Shown one piece after another: positions 16,540-26,128 of a stretch of 64,000 nucleotides of DNA. The notes under the pieces are model-generated. The model was given only the letters and a program-made list of their open reading frames with translations. It made no database searches and was not told where the DNA came from. This DNA comes from Aquabacter spiritensis (GTDB lineage: Bacteria; Pseudomonadota; Alphaproteobacteria; Rhizobiales; Xanthobacteraceae), in assembly GCF_004346185.1 (NCBI RefSeq), contig NZ_SMAI01000002.1, positions 186,001 through 250,000 on the forward strand. Direction: 5' to 3'. A program made the translations under genes and the position numbers. Numbering within the stretch: the first letter of the stretch is position 1; each line of letters opens with the position of its first letter.

Positions 16540-17427
16540 TCACAGCACCACCACGCCGCGATGCTTGGCCTCGCCCTCCGGCTCGACATGGATGGTGATC
16601 TCCATGTCCTCCATGTCCGCCTCGAACGCCTGTTCGATCCGGTCGCAGATGTCGTGCGCGGCGGCGACCGTCATCGCGCCGGGGACCACGAGATGGAACT
16701 CGACGAAGGTGATGCGGCCGGCATGGCGGGTGCGCAGATCATGGGCCTCGAGCGCGCCTTCGGCATGAATGGACACCAGATCGCGGATCCGCGCCACGAC
16801 GTCGGCGGGCGGGGCCTCGTCCATCAGGCCGCTGACCGAACTGCGCATGAGGCTCCAGCCGGTCCACAGGATATTGATTGCGACGATGGCGGCGATCGCC
16901 GGGTCGAGCACGGGCCAGCCGGTGAGCGGCACCAAGGCGAAGCCGATCAGGACGCCGCCGGAGGTCACGACGTCGGTGAAGAGGTGGCGGCCGTCTGCGC
17001 TGAGCGCCGGGGAGCGCCATTTCCGGCCGGTGCGCATCAGAACGACGCACCACGCGGCATTGATCACGGTGGCGAGGGCATTGAGCGCGGCGCCGTCCCA
17101 GGGCTGGTCGGGCAGCCGCGGATCGAGGAAGCCGAGATAGGCCTCGCGCAGGATCGAGCCCGCCGCCAGCACGATCAGCACGCCTTCCGCGACGGCGGAA
17201 ATATATTCGGCCTTGTGGTGCCCGTAAGGATGGTTGGCATCGGCCGGCTGTGCGCTGATCTTCAGCGCGACCAGCGCGCCGAGCGATCCGGCGACATTGA
17301 TGATGCTTTCCAGCGCGTCCGAGAGCAGGGCGACCGAGCCGGTGACCCACCAGGCGAGCGTCTTGATGCCGAGGACGGCGATGCCGACGCCGACGCTCGC
17401 GGCGGCGACCCAGAGGGCGCGCTTCAT
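16540..17427 (-). CDS. Cation diffusion facilitator (CDF) transporter
   Basis: 295 residues with six predicted transmembrane helices and a C-terminal cytoplasmic metallochaperone-like domain (H-D-L-R-T-R-H-A-G-R and E-I-T-I-H-V-E-P-E). CDF proteins export divalent metals in exchange for protons. The fifth helix keeps H-x3-D (HLFTD). In the second helix, at the place where YiiP has Asp45 and Asp49, I read Glu and Asn (S-D-A-L-E-S-I-I-N-V), so the metal preference may differ. D-A-N-H-P-Y-G-H-H-K-A-E is the family loop. I start at ATG 17427. It lies between murC and murB on the same strand with gaps of 75 and 68 bases, so it probably rides the dcw transcript. Confidence 0.92.
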   Translation of the reverse strand: MKRALWVAAASVGVGIAVLGIKTLAWWVTGSVALLSDALESIINVAGSLGALVALKISAQPADANHPYGHHKAEYISAVAEGVLIVLAAGSILREAYLGFLDPRLPDQPWDGAALNALATVINAAWCVVLMRTGRKWRSPALSADGRHLFTDVVTSGGVLIGFALVPLTGWPVLDPAIAAIVAINILWTGWSLMRSSVSGLMDEAPPADVVARIRDLVSIHAEGALEAHDLRTRHAGRITFVEFHLVVPGAMTVAAAHDICDRIEQAFEADMEDMEITIHVEPEGEAKHRGVVVL

Positions 17428-17502
17428 CCTCGTCGGGTCCCCCGGGATCGGTTGCGATGCCGACTGCCTAGCGGCTCCCGCGCTGCAGCGCAACCGCGGC
17501 CG

Positions 17503-18918
17503 TCACCGCGCCTCGGCGGCGCCCGCGGCCAGTTCCGCGGGAAGCGCGTAGGCCCATTGCGTGATGTTGCCGGCGCCGAGACAGATCACGTAATCCCCGG
17601 GCTTGGCGAGGCCGGCGACGAGGCCGGCGAGGGCTTCGGGGCCTTCGAGCGCCGTCACGCTGCGATGGCCGCGCGCCCGCAGGCCCTGCACCAGATGGTC
17701 GCGGTCGGCGCCGGGGATCGGCGCCTCCCCCGCGGCATAGACCGGCGCCACGATGACGTGGTCGGCCTCGTTGAAGCAGGTGGAGAAATCGTCGAACAAG
17801 GCGGCGAGGCGGCTGTAGCGGTGCGGCTGGACGACCGCGATCACTTGCCCCTCGGTCGCCGCGCGGGCGGCCTTCAGGACGGCCGCGATCTCCACCGGGT
17901 GGTGGCCGTAATCGTCGAAGATGGCGGCCCCATTCCACTCGCCGGTCCGGGTGAAGCGCCGCTTGACGCCGCCGAAGGCGGCCAGGGCGCCGACAATGGC
18001 GTCATCCGAGACGCCGAGCTCGTGCGCGACGGCGATCGCGGCGGTGGCGTTCAGCGCATTGTGGCGACCGGGCATCGGCAGGCGCAGATCGTCGATGCGG
18101 TGGACGACGTCGCCGGCGCGGTCGCGGAACAGAATCGAGAAGCGGGTGATGCCGCCCTTCAGATCGACGTCGACCAGCCGGACGTCGGCCTGCGGGTTCT
18201 CGCCATAGGTGATGACCCGCCGATCCTCGATCCGCCCGACCATGGCCTGGACCACGGGATGGTCGATGCACATCACGGCGAAGCCGTAGAACGGCACGTT
18301 TTCGACGAACGCCTTGAAGGCTTCCTGGACCCGCTCGAAGGTCTTGAAATGATCGAGATGCTCGGGGTCGATATTGGTGACGATCGCGACTTCGGCCGGC
18401 AGTTTCAGGAAGGTGCCGTCGCTTTCGTCGGCCTCGACCACCATCCATTCCCCGTCGCCGAGCCGGGCATTGGTGCCGTAGGCGTTGATGATGCCGCCAT
18501 TGATCACGGTCGGGTCGATGCCACCGGCATCGAGCAGGGTTGCGACCAGAGAGGTGGTCGTGGTCTTGCCGTGGGTACCGGCGATGGCGACGCAGCTCTT
18601 CAGGCGCATCAGTTCCGCCAGCATCTCGGCGCGGCGCACCACCGGCAGCCGGCGGGCGCGGGCAGCGAGAAGCTCGGGATTGTCGCGCTTGATGGCGGAG
18701 GAGACCACGACCACGTCGGCCGCGGCGACGTTCGCCGCATCGTGCCCGACGGTCACGGCGATGCCCTTGTCGCGCAGGCGCTTGACGTTCGCGCTCTCGG
18801 CCACGTCCGAGCCCTGGACCTGATAGCCGAGATTGTGCAGCACCTCGGCGATGCCGCTCATGCCGATGCCGCCGATGCCGACAAAATGGATCGAGCCGAG
18901 GGCCTGGGGCAGCTTCAT
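17503..18918 (-). CDS. murC: UDP-N-acetylmuramate--L-alanine ligase
   Basis: 471 residues, full length. It adds L-Ala to UDP-MurNAc. The N-terminal Rossmann domain has [16 protein letters not shown], the central ATPase has [15 protein letters not shown], then E-A-D-E-S-D-G-T-F and [10 protein letters not shown], and the C-terminal domain has [11 protein letters not shown]. The ATG at 18918 overlaps the murG stop as ATGA, indicating coupled translation. Confidence 0.98.
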   Translation of the reverse strand: MKLPQALGSIHFVGIGGIGMSGIAEVLHNLGYQVQGSDVAESANVKRLRDKGIAVTVGHDAANVAAADVVVVSSAIKRDNPELLAARARRLPVVRRAEMLAELMRLKSCVAIAGTHGKTTTTSLVATLLDAGGIDPTVINGGIINAYGTNARLGDGEWMVVEADESDGTFLKLPAEVAIVTNIDPEHLDHFKTFERVQEAFKAFVENVPFYGFAVMCIDHPVVQAMVGRIEDRRVITYGENPQADVRLVDVDLKGGITRFSILFRDRAGDVVHRIDDLRLPMPGRHNALNATAAIAVAHELGVSDDAIVGALAAFGGVKRRFTRTGEWNGAAIFDDYGHHPVEIAAVLKAARAATEGQVIAVVQPHRYSRLAALFDDFSTCFNEADHVIVAPVYAAGEAPIPGADRDHLVQGLRARGHRSVTALEGPEALAGLVAGLAKPGDYVICLGAGNITQWAYALPAELAAGAAEAR

Positions 18919-20042
18919 TCCGTGGACCTTCCTTCGAACGAGGCGATCGGCGCCCCCCGCGCCAGATGCACGACGAGGTCCGCCAGCCGGTCGGCGGCAT
19001 CGAGCGCGCCGGCGCTTCTCGCCGCTTCGGCCATCGCCGTCAATGCGTGGGGATCGGCCGCGAGGCGGCGCAGTTCGCCGGCGACCCGCTCGGGCGTGAA
19101 GGCGTCCTGCGGCACAAGCAGGGCGCCGCCAGCGCGTTCGATGAGCCGGGCATTGGCGGCCTGGTCCTGGTCCAGCGCGTGGGGCAGCGGCACCAGGACA
19201 GCGGGCCGGCCGATCGCGGCGAGTTCGGCCACCGTCGAGGCGCCGGAGCGCGAAATGACGAGATGGGCCTGCGCCATGCGCTCCGGCAGATCCTTGAAGA
19301 AGGGCGCGATGTCCGCCGCGACGCCGGCCCGGGCATAGGCTTCCCGCACCCGCTCGATATCCTCCGGGCGGGCCTGCTGGACCACTCTGAGACGGGCGCG
19401 CAGCGCGGGTTCGAGGCGGGCGACGGCGTCGGGGACGACGTCCGCCATCACGCGGGCGCCCTGGCTGCCGCCGAACACGAGCAGCCGAAACGCCTCGCCG
19501 GTGGGCGGGAAGGGCAAGGCCGCGGCCGAGATCACCGCCGCGCGCAGCGGGTTGCCGGTCCAGACCGCCTTTTCCGCGAGCGCCGGCTCGCCGGCGCAGA
19601 TGCCGGGAAATCCGGTTGCGATCGCCGTCACGCGCGGCGCGAGCAGGCGGTTCGCCCGCCCCATGACGCCGTTCGCCTCGTGGATCAGGGTCGGGACGCC
19701 GCGAAGGCGCGCCGCCACCAGCGGGGGCAGGGTGGGATAGCCGCCGAAGCCGACCACCACCGCCGGCTTCAGCCGGCGCATTAAAGCGAGGCCGGCGAGC
19801 AGGCCGGAGGCGAGCGCATAGGCGGTCTTGGCGAGCGCGACCGGCGAGCGGCCGCGCACCGTCTCGGAGGGCAGGATATGCATCCGGCCGGCCGGAAAGG
19901 CGCCGACATAGCGCGCGGCGCGGTGGTCGGTCGCGAGGTCGACCCGCAGGCCGCGCGCCTCCAGCGCCGCGGCGAGGGCCTCGGCGGGGAAGAGGTGGCC
20001 GCCGGTGCCGCCGGCGGCGAGGAGCGCGAGCTGCGGGCTCAT
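18915..20042 (-). CDS. murG: Undecaprenyl-PP-MurNAc-pentapeptide GlcNAc transferase
   Basis: 375 residues of the GT28 family. It makes lipid II on the inner face of the membrane. Motifs are the N-terminal [40 protein letters not shown] (usually Q-N), F-G-G-S-Q-G-A-R, and the donor-binding [10 protein letters not shown] with [13 protein letters not shown]. The ATG at 20042 overlaps the ftsW stop as ATGA; the open frame upstream to 20372 is the ftsW shadow. Confidence 0.97.
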   Translation of the reverse strand: MSPQLALLAAGGTGGHLFPAEALAAALEARGLRVDLATDHRAARYVGAFPAGRMHILPSETVRGRSPVALAKTAYALASGLLAGLALMRRLKPAVVVGFGGYPTLPPLVAARLRGVPTLIHEANGVMGRANRLLAPRVTAIATGFPGICAGEPALAEKAVWTGNPLRAAVISAAALPFPPTGEAFRLLVFGGSQGARVMADVVPDAVARLEPALRARLRVVQQARPEDIERVREAYARAGVAADIAPFFKDLPERMAQAHLVISRSGASTVAELAAIGRPAVLVPLPHALDQDQAANARLIERAGGALLVPQDAFTPERVAGELRRLAADPHALTAMAEAARSAGALDAADRLADLVVHLARGAPIASFEGRSTE

Positions 20043-21208
20043 GCGGCGCCGGACGCGGCCCGCCGGTCCATCGGCGGTTCGCTGAGCGCGGCGAGGGCGG
20101 CCGCGCCGGGGCGCCGGCGCGACAGCGCCAGAAGCATGCCCATGCCGAAGGCGAGCGAGATCAGCGAGGAGCCGCCATAGGAGATGAAGGGCAGGGTCAT
20201 CCCCTTGGCCGGGATGAGATGCACGTTCACCATCATGTTGATCGAGGCTTGCAGCCCGAACAGCAAGGCGAGCCCGGTCGCCGCGAAGCGGGCGAAGGGG
20301 TCCTGTTCGTCGAGCGCGCGGGTCAGGCTGCGGACGATGATGAAGGCGAACAGGCCGAGCAGGATCAGGCACAGGATGATGCCGAACTCCTCCGCCGCCA
20401 CGGCGAAGACGAAATCGGTGTGGCCGTCCGGCAGGATCCGCTTGACCGTCCCCTCGCCCGGTCCCTGGCCGAACCAGCCGCCATGGCGGAAGCTCTCGAG
20501 CGCGGTGTCGATCTGGTAGGTGTCGCCCGAATCGGGATCGAGGAAGCGGTCGATGCGCTTTCGGACGTGCGGCACCACATTATAGGCCGTGACGATGCCG
20601 CCGATTCCGAGCCCGACGAGGCCGACCATCCAGATCCAGCGCAGGCCGGCCAGGAAGAACAGCGCGCCCCACACCAGAATGACCAGCATGGTCTGGCCGA
20701 AATCCGGCTGCATGATGAGTGGCAGCACCACGATTCCGAGCAGCCCCATGGCGAGAAGCTGCGCCGGCATTTCGGGTCGCTTGCTGCTCTCCGCGAACAG
20801 CCAGGCTGCGAGCACGACGAAAGCGGGCTTGAGAAATTCCGAAGGCTGGACCGTGATGCCGGCGATCATCAGCCAGCGGCGCGCACCCTTCACTTCGGGA
20901 CCGAAGACCAGGGTGGCGAACAGCAGGGCCAGGAAGACGAGGAATACCGCCATGCACACGCGCCGGATCGAGCGGGGCGAGAGGAAGGACGTGCCGATCA
21001 GCACGGCGGTCGCCGGCACCAGGAACAGCACCTGCCGCTGGACGAAATGGAACGGATCGGGAATGCCGAGCCGCGCCGCCACGGGTGGGCTGGCCGCGAG
21101 GCACAGCACGATCCCCATCGTCATGAGCACGAACAGGGCGCCGAGCAGCAGGCGGTCCACCGTCCACCACCATTCGCTGAGCACGGTGCGATCGGCGCGC
21201 GACATCAT
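20039..21208 (-). CDS. ftsW: SEDS peptidoglycan polymerase FtsW
   Basis: 389 residues with about ten transmembrane helices. SEDS landmarks are [20 protein letters not shown], the catalytic-region Q-P-D-F-G-Q, and [19 protein letters not shown]. It polymerises septal lipid II with the cognate class B PBP. Tandem ATGs at 21208 and 21205 are possible starts, both with a weak GGAG about 12 nt upstream. It heads the minus-strand dcw half found here; its usual upstream partners murD, mraY, murF, murE and ftsI are not in the window. Confidence 0.96.
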   Translation of the reverse strand: MMSRADRTVLSEWWWTVDRLLLGALFVLMTMGIVLCLAASPPVAARLGIPDPFHFVQRQVLFLVPATAVLIGTSFLSPRSIRRVCMAVFLVFLALLFATLVFGPEVKGARRWLMIAGITVQPSEFLKPAFVVLAAWLFAESSKRPEMPAQLLAMGLLGIVVLPLIMQPDFGQTMLVILVWGALFFLAGLRWIWMVGLVGLGIGGIVTAYNVVPHVRKRIDRFLDPDSGDTYQIDTALESFRHGGWFGQGPGEGTVKRILPDGHTDFVFAVAAEEFGIILCLILLGLFAFIIVRSLTRALDEQDPFARFAATGLALLFGLQASINMMVNVHLIPAKGMTLPFISYGGSSLISLAFGMGMLLALSRRRPGAAALAALSEPPMDRRAASGAA

Positions 21209-21507
21209 GGGGACGGAACTCCAGGCTGGATGCGGAGCGCCAGAATGGGGCTGCTTGGTTGACACGCGATTAAGGCCCGCAGCCTCCGTTGCGCGATCTC
21301 GCGCGGTCGGCCGGATCCGGCCCCTTTCCCTCCGGACGGGGGCGCGCGACACATGAGTGGCGTTTTGGCTCCGCCCCGGGATGCCGCCCCGCCCCGCGCC
21401 GCTCCCGCGCCGGCCGATCCGACATCGGCGGCGGGTTCTGCGCTGCCTGCGAGCCGATCGCGCGACATGCGCGCGCGCATGCCGGCGCCGCTCCGGGACG
21501 CGCGGCG

Positions 21508-24066
21508 GTGACGGCGGCGCCCCGTGCCGACGCGCCCCGCGCGCTGCCCGCGAATTTTCGCGCCTGGTTCGCGGCGCGGGGCTGGCAGCCGCGCGCCCAC
21601 CAGCTCGACCTCCTCGCCTGCGCCCAAGCCGGCCGGTCCGCTCTGCTCATCGCGCCGACCGGTGCGGGCAAGACCCTCGCGGGCTTCCTTCCCACCCTTG
21701 TGGAACTGGGGGAGGCCCGCGACGCGCGGCGCACCTCCGGCAGTGCCGGGCGCACGCCGCCGGAGCGGATCTCGCCGCTCCATACCCTCTATATTTCGCC
21801 TCTCAAGGCGCTGGCGGTGGACATCGCGCGCAATCTCGAGGCGCCGGTGGCGGAAATGGGCCTGCCGATCCGGGTCGAGACCCGCACCGGCGACACCCCC
21901 GCTTCGCGCCGTCAGAGGCAGAGGCGCGACCCGCCCGACATCCTCCTGACCACGCCCGAACAGCTTTCTCTCCTCCTCGCCTCCAGCGACGGGGCCCATC
22001 TGTTCTCGGGGCTGAAGCGCGTGATCCTCGACGAGCTGCATGCCCTCGTCATATCCAAGCGGGGCGACCTCCTCGCGCTCGCGCTGGCACGGCTGCGCGC
22101 CGTCGCGCCCGGTCTCCAGGCGGTGGGGCTATCGGCGACGGTGGCGGAGCCGGACGATCTGCGCCGCTATCTGGTCGGCCAGACCGAAAGCGGGGCCATG
22201 GCCGATCTTCTCGTCGCCGCGGGCGGTGCGGCACCGGACGTCTCGATGCTTGAGACCCGTGTGCCAATGCCCTGGGCGACCCACACTGCGCTGCACGCGC
22301 TGCCGGAAGTGTACGGGCTGATCGGCGCCCATAAAATGAGCCTGGTCTTCGTCAATACGCGCTGGCAGGCGGAATTCCTGTTCCAGGAATTGTGGCGCAT
22401 CAACGAGGACAATCTGCCGATCGCGCTCCACCACGGATCGCTCGACGTCGAGCAGCGGCGCCGGGTCGAGAGCGCGATGGCCGCGGGGCGGCTGCGGGCG
22501 GTGGTCTGCACCTCTTCGCTCGATCTCGGCATCGACTGGGGCGATGTCGACCAGGTGATCAATATCGGCGCGCCCAAAGGGGCCTCGCGCCTGATGCAGC
22601 GCATTGGACGCGCCAATCACCGGCTCGACGAGAGTTCTCACGCCGTCCTCGTTCCGGCGAACCGCTTCGAGGTTCTGGAATGCCGCGCCGCGCTGGAGGC
22701 TGTGCGGGCCGGCGCCCAGGACACCCCGCCCGAGCGGACGGGTGCGCTCGACGTGCTCGCCCAGCATGTGCTCGGCATGGCCTGTGCCACGCCCTTCTCG
22801 GCCGAGGCTTTGTTCCGCGAGGTGCGCTCGGCTGCGCCCTATCGGGATCTCGACTTCGCCGACTTCGAGCAGGTCGTCGATTTCGTCGCCACCGGCGGCT
22901 ACGCGCTGCGCGCCTATGAGCGCTACGCCAAGATCCGCAGGACCAAGGACGGCCTCTGGCGCGTCGCAAATCCGATGGTGGCCCAGTCCTATCGCCTGAA
23001 TGTCGGCACCATCGTCGAGGCGACGATGATCAAGGTGCGGTTGGTCTCCGCGCGCGGCGCCGCCAAGAGCGGCGTGGCGGGACGGCCGCGCTATGGCGGC
23101 AAAGTGCTGGGGGAGGTGGAGGAATATTTCGTCGAGACGCTGGTTCCGGGAGACACCTTCGTCTTCGCCGGCGAAATCCTGCGCTACGAGGCGATGGTGG
23201 AAGAGGAGATCTACGTCTCCCGCAGCACCGCCACCGAGCCCAAGGTGCCGTCCTACGAGGGCGGAAAGTTCCCCCTCTCCACCTTCCTCGCCGCGGGCGT
23301 GCGGGCGCTGCTCGCGGCGCCGGAGCGCTGGGGCGCCCTGCCGGCCCAGGTGCGCGACTGGCTCGAATTGCAGCGTGTCCGCTCCCGCCTTCCCGGGCGG
23401 AGCGATCTGCTGGTCGAGACCTTCGCACGGGCCGGGCGCTTTTATCTGGTCTGCTACCCCTTCGAGGGTCGGCTCGCCCACCAGACGCTGGGCATGCTGC
23501 TGACGCGCCGGCTGGAGCGGGCGCGGCTCAAGCCGCTCGGCTTCGTCGCCAACGATTATGCCATCGCGGTCTATGCGGCGGGCGACATGGGTGCCGCGGT
23601 GTCGGACGGGCGGCTTTCGCTCGCGGCCCTGTTCGATCCCGACATGCTCGGCGACGACCTCGAAGCCTGGCTCGCCGAGAGTTCGCTGATGAAGCGTACC
23701 TTCCGCACGTGCGCGATCATCGCGGGGCTGATCGAGCGGCGCTTTCCCGGCAAGGAGAAGACGCGGCGCCAGGTCACGGTGTCCACCGACCTGGTCTACG
23801 ACGTGCTGCGCCGGCATGAACCTGGCCACATGCTGTTGCGCGCCGCGCGGGCGGACGCCGCCACCGGGCTGCTCGACGTGCGGCGCCTGTCCGACATGCT
23901 GATGCGGGTGCGGGGCCGCATCGTCCATCAGCCGCTGGACCGGGTCTCGCCGCTCTCGGTGCCGGTTCTGCTTGAGATCGGCCGGGAAAGCGTCGGCGGC
24001 GCTGACACCTCGGAGGCGCTCCTGGAGGAGGCCGAGGAGGCACTCGTCCGGGAGGCGATGACGTGA
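21508..24066 (+). CDS. Ligase-associated DNA damage response DEXH-box helicase (Lhr-like)
   Basis: 852 residues. The order is Walker A LLIAPTGAGKTLAGFLPTL, motif II ILDELHALV, SATV, the second RecA domain with S-L-D-L-G-I-D-W-G and MQRIGRANHRLDE, then the winged-helix and Lhr core plus a C-terminal region. This architecture is that of the shorter bacterial Lhr proteins that occur with an ATP-dependent ligase, an exonuclease and PdeM. I chose GTG 21508 (V-T-A-A-P-R-A-D) by family length; the frame is open back to 21289, and that extra part is Arg/Ala-rich. Divergent from ftsW. Its usual partner pdeM is 26 kb away at 49739. Confidence 0.92.
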   Translation: MTAAPRADAPRALPANFRAWFAARGWQPRAHQLDLLACAQAGRSALLIAPTGAGKTLAGFLPTLVELGEARDARRTSGSAGRTPPERISPLHTLYISPLKALAVDIARNLEAPVAEMGLPIRVETRTGDTPASRRQRQRRDPPDILLTTPEQLSLLLASSDGAHLFSGLKRVILDELHALVISKRGDLLALALARLRAVAPGLQAVGLSATVAEPDDLRRYLVGQTESGAMADLLVAAGGAAPDVSMLETRVPMPWATHTALHALPEVYGLIGAHKMSLVFVNTRWQAEFLFQELWRINEDNLPIALHHGSLDVEQRRRVESAMAAGRLRAVVCTSSLDLGIDWGDVDQVINIGAPKGASRLMQRIGRANHRLDESSHAVLVPANRFEVLECRAALEAVRAGAQDTPPERTGALDVLAQHVLGMACATPFSAEALFREVRSAAPYRDLDFADFEQVVDFVATGGYALRAYERYAKIRRTKDGLWRVANPMVAQSYRLNVGTIVEATMIKVRLVSARGAAKSGVAGRPRYGGKVLGEVEEYFVETLVPGDTFVFAGEILRYEAMVEEEIYVSRSTATEPKVPSYEGGKFPLSTFLAAGVRALLAAPERWGALPAQVRDWLELQRVRSRLPGRSDLLVETFARAGRFYLVCYPFEGRLAHQTLGMLLTRRLERARLKPLGFVANDYAIAVYAAGDMGAAVSDGRLSLAALFDPDMLGDDLEAWLAESSLMKRTFRTCAIIAGLIERRFPGKEKTRRQVTVSTDLVYDVLRRHEPGHMLLRAARADAATGLLDVRRLSDMLMRVRGRIVHQPLDRVSPLSVPVLLEIGRESVGGADTSEALLEEAEEALVREAMT

Positions 24067-24188
24067 GGTGCATGGCCCCGGCCGGCGATCCGCGCCCGTC
24101 GACGAGCGGAGGTCAGATCCGAGCTTGACTTTGACCGTGCGCGGAGACGCAATTCAGGGTTGAGGCCTCCTTATCGGAAGATCGACCT

Positions 24189-24500
24189 ATGGCTGCGCCC
24201 TTCTCCTTCGCTCCGGAAAATCTCTACCAGCCGATCAATCCCTGGGAGTTCTTCGGCTCCCAGTTCGGCTTCTTCAACGTCATCATCGGCGACACGCCGC
24301 GCCCGGATCTCGAAAAGACCATCCTGAAGGATGTCGGCAGCTATGGCCGGCAGATCGGCCGGATCGGCGAGGCGCTCCAGGTGATCATGCGCCACATGGA
24401 CCACAGCAAGCTCACCGAGCCGGAGCGTCGGGCTTTGGTGATGCTCGAGGCGCAGCTTCTCGAAATCGAGAACATCAAGTCGCGCGCAAGCCCGCGATAG
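24189..24500 (+). CDS. Conserved hypothetical protein
   Basis: 103 residues. The N-terminal third is aromatic (M-A-A-P-F-S-F-A-P-E-N-L-Y-Q-P-I-N-P-W-E-F-F), and the rest is helical and charged (SYGRQIGRIGEALQVIMRHMD, then L-T-E-P-E-R-R-A-L-V-M-L-E-A-Q-L). I do not recognise a named domain. Codon use is like the neighbours, and the predicted helix composition and low Arg content set it apart from shadow frames. A sigma-70-like TTGACT sits at about 24124. The function is unknown. Confidence 0.7.
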   Translation: MAAPFSFAPENLYQPINPWEFFGSQFGFFNVIIGDTPRPDLEKTILKDVGSYGRQIGRIGEALQVIMRHMDHSKLTEPERRALVMLEAQLLEIENIKSRASPR

Positions 24501-24518
24501 GCGCCGCGGCGCGGCGCC
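24500..24518. terminator. Possible bidirectional terminator hairpin
   Basis: GGCGCCG / CGGCGCC, a 7-bp all-GC stem with a 5-nt loop, in the 27-base gap between two convergent genes. It has no T-run on either strand. Confidence 0.35.
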
Positions 24519-24527
24519 GATCCGGCG

Positions 24528-25322
24528 TCAGGCCGCGAGGCTCGGGCGGAGCGTCGCCCAGGCGTCGGCGCCCCGCTCGGCCAGTTCCGCCCAGCGCGAT
24601 GCCGGCACCACCGCCCGGATCGCCACTTCGAAAGACGGGCGCTGCCGGCATCGCGCGATCCAGGCGGCGACCGGCGGATGGCGCTCGCGCACCATGTCGC
24701 CCATGCCGAAATGCTCCAGCGCGCAGACATAGGGAATGAGGGCCGCGTCGGCGAGGCTGAAGGTCTCTCCCGTGATCCACGGACCGCCCGTGGACAAGGC
24801 GGCATCCATCTCGGCCATGGTGGCGTCGAGCATGCGCACCGAATCACGGGTTTCCTGGGAGGACAGGCCGGCCGCCAGAAGCCGCGCCTGGCGTTCGCGC
24901 CGCTTGGGGTCCTTCACCGCCGCGAGCATCGCCTGCTGCTCCGCCTCGGTCTTTTTCAGCCAGGCCGGCCGGACCATGAGCGGCCAACCGAGTTCGCCGA
25001 AGCCGGGATGGATCTTCTCGTCCACCATCTTGGTCCAATAGCGCATCCGGGCGCGGCCGACCGCATCGTGGGGCCGCAGCGCCGGATCGGGATAACGGTC
25101 GTCGAGATATTCGATGATGATCGTCGATTCCGTCACGATCACCCCATCGTCCCGCAGCGTCGGCACCACCCCCTTGGGGTTGAGGGCCAGATACTCGGGA
25201 CGAAGGTTCTCCTTGTCCGCGAGATTGACGATATGGCCCTCGAAGGCGAGCCCCTTTTCCGCAAGCACGAGGCGCACCTTTTGCGCGCAGGGCGACAGAG
25301 GCGAATGCCAGATTTCGATCAT
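24528..25322 (-). CDS. Glutathione S-transferase family protein
   Basis: 264 residues. The N-terminal thioredoxin fold begins MIEIWHSPLSPCAQKVRLVL, with Ser and Cys at the active turn. The glutathione site is G-V-V-P-T-L-R-D-D-G-V-I-V-T-E-S-T-I-I-I-E-Y-L. The C-terminal helical domain contains G-E-T-F-S-L-A-D-A-A. The ATG at 25322 overlaps the stop of the upstream TetR gene as ATGA, so the two are translationally coupled. It is probably a catabolic or detoxifying GST expressed with its regulator; the substrate is unknown. Confidence 0.9.
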   Translation of the reverse strand: MIEIWHSPLSPCAQKVRLVLAEKGLAFEGHIVNLADKENLRPEYLALNPKGVVPTLRDDGVIVTESTIIIEYLDDRYPDPALRPHDAVGRARMRYWTKMVDEKIHPGFGELGWPLMVRPAWLKKTEAEQQAMLAAVKDPKRRERQARLLAAGLSSQETRDSVRMLDATMAEMDAALSTGGPWITGETFSLADAALIPYVCALEHFGMGDMVRERHPPVAAWIARCRQRPSFEVAIRAVVPASRWAELAERGADAWATLRPSLAA

Positions 25323-25996
25323 TTTCGGCGCCTTTTGGTGGGTGCGACAGGGGGCAGTTCGAAAATCGACGCGAGATAGGGGATGAGATGCCGCATCGCC
25401 TCTTCGGCATCGACCGGGGCGTGCGGGAGGCCGACCAATTGCTCCGGGCGGCCATTGTCGGCGCGCACGAACATCATCGCGCCGAAGATGCATTTCAGGC
25501 GCCAGAGCAGATCGCGCTCGCCGAGATCCGGCCGGATCTTCCTCAGCGCCGCGACGAACAGCGGCGCCACCTCGTCATAGAGGCCGAAGACGGTTTCGCG
25601 CACTTCGGGCGCGGGATCGGTCGAGGAGAGGCCGGAGAGCCGGCGGAAGGTCTCGCCGGCCTCGCTGCTGACGATGATGGTCGGGCCGATAAAGGCTTCC
25701 AGCACTTCGCGCAGATCGGGCGCGAGGCTGCGGTCCGGCCAGGCCTTCTCCAGCCGCGCGAGGCGTTCCGCGTTCATCGGCAGGACACGGCGCTCGAAGA
25801 CGGCGCGGAACAGCGACAGCTTGGTGCGGTAATAATAATGCGCCGAGGCGAGATTGACCCCGGCTTCCGCCGTGATCGTGCGCACCGAAACGCCATTGAA
25901 CCCGCGTTCGGCGAAGAGCCGCTCGGCGGCATCCAGCAGGCGCCCGCTCGGGTCGTCGGCGGCGGGGATCGCGGTGGTGTCTTCCGACCGGTTCAA
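25319..25996 (-). CDS. TetR-family transcriptional regulator
   Basis: 225 residues. HTH: LLDAAERLFAERGFNGVSV, R-T-I-T-A-E-A-G-V-N-L-A-S-A-H-Y-Y-Y-R-T-K. The C-terminal domain has F-R-R-L-S-G-L, which matches the CecR-type TetR C-terminal family by impression. The start is TTG at 25996, fixed by GGAG 8 nt upstream; no in-frame ATG would keep the HTH. It is coupled to the GST gene downstream and divergent from the binding-protein gene at 26129, with a candidate operator at 26022-26039. Confidence 0.88.
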   Translation of the reverse strand: MNRSEDTTAIPAADDPSGRLLDAAERLFAERGFNGVSVRTITAEAGVNLASAHYYYRTKLSLFRAVFERRVLPMNAERLARLEKAWPDRSLAPDLREVLEAFIGPTIIVSSEAGETFRRLSGLSSTDPAPEVRETVFGLYDEVAPLFVAALRKIRPDLGERDLLWRLKCIFGAMMFVRADNGRPEQLVGLPHAPVDAEEAMRHLIPYLASIFELPPVAPTKRRRK

Positions 25997-26021
25997 GGGC
26001 GTTCTCCAGGCGATAAAAAAT

Positions 26022-26039
26022 AAGACGGACGTTTGACTT
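26022..26039. promoter_or_regulatory. Candidate TetR operator
   Basis: AAGACGGACGTTTGACTT is an imperfect 18-bp dyad (12 of 18 positions symmetric, centre ACGT). It lies 26 bases before the TTG start of the TetR gene and 90 bases before the divergent binding-protein ATG. Its look is close to ACGGACGT-cored TetR operators, by memory. Confidence 0.4.
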
Positions 26040-26128
26040 TTTCAACGGCTTGTTCCAGCTTCTCAAGAAAGCCGAATGGCTGCTGGAGACCACCGAAGAG
26101 GTTGCTCGATCAATCCGGGAGCTTGGGC

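Noticed and set aside
16561-19338. 925-residue open frame opposite the CDF and murC genes
   Set aside because: It mirrors the codon-position pattern of the real minus-strand genes, is rich in Arg, Gly, Asp and His, and has no domain; at this GC content long antisense frames are expected.
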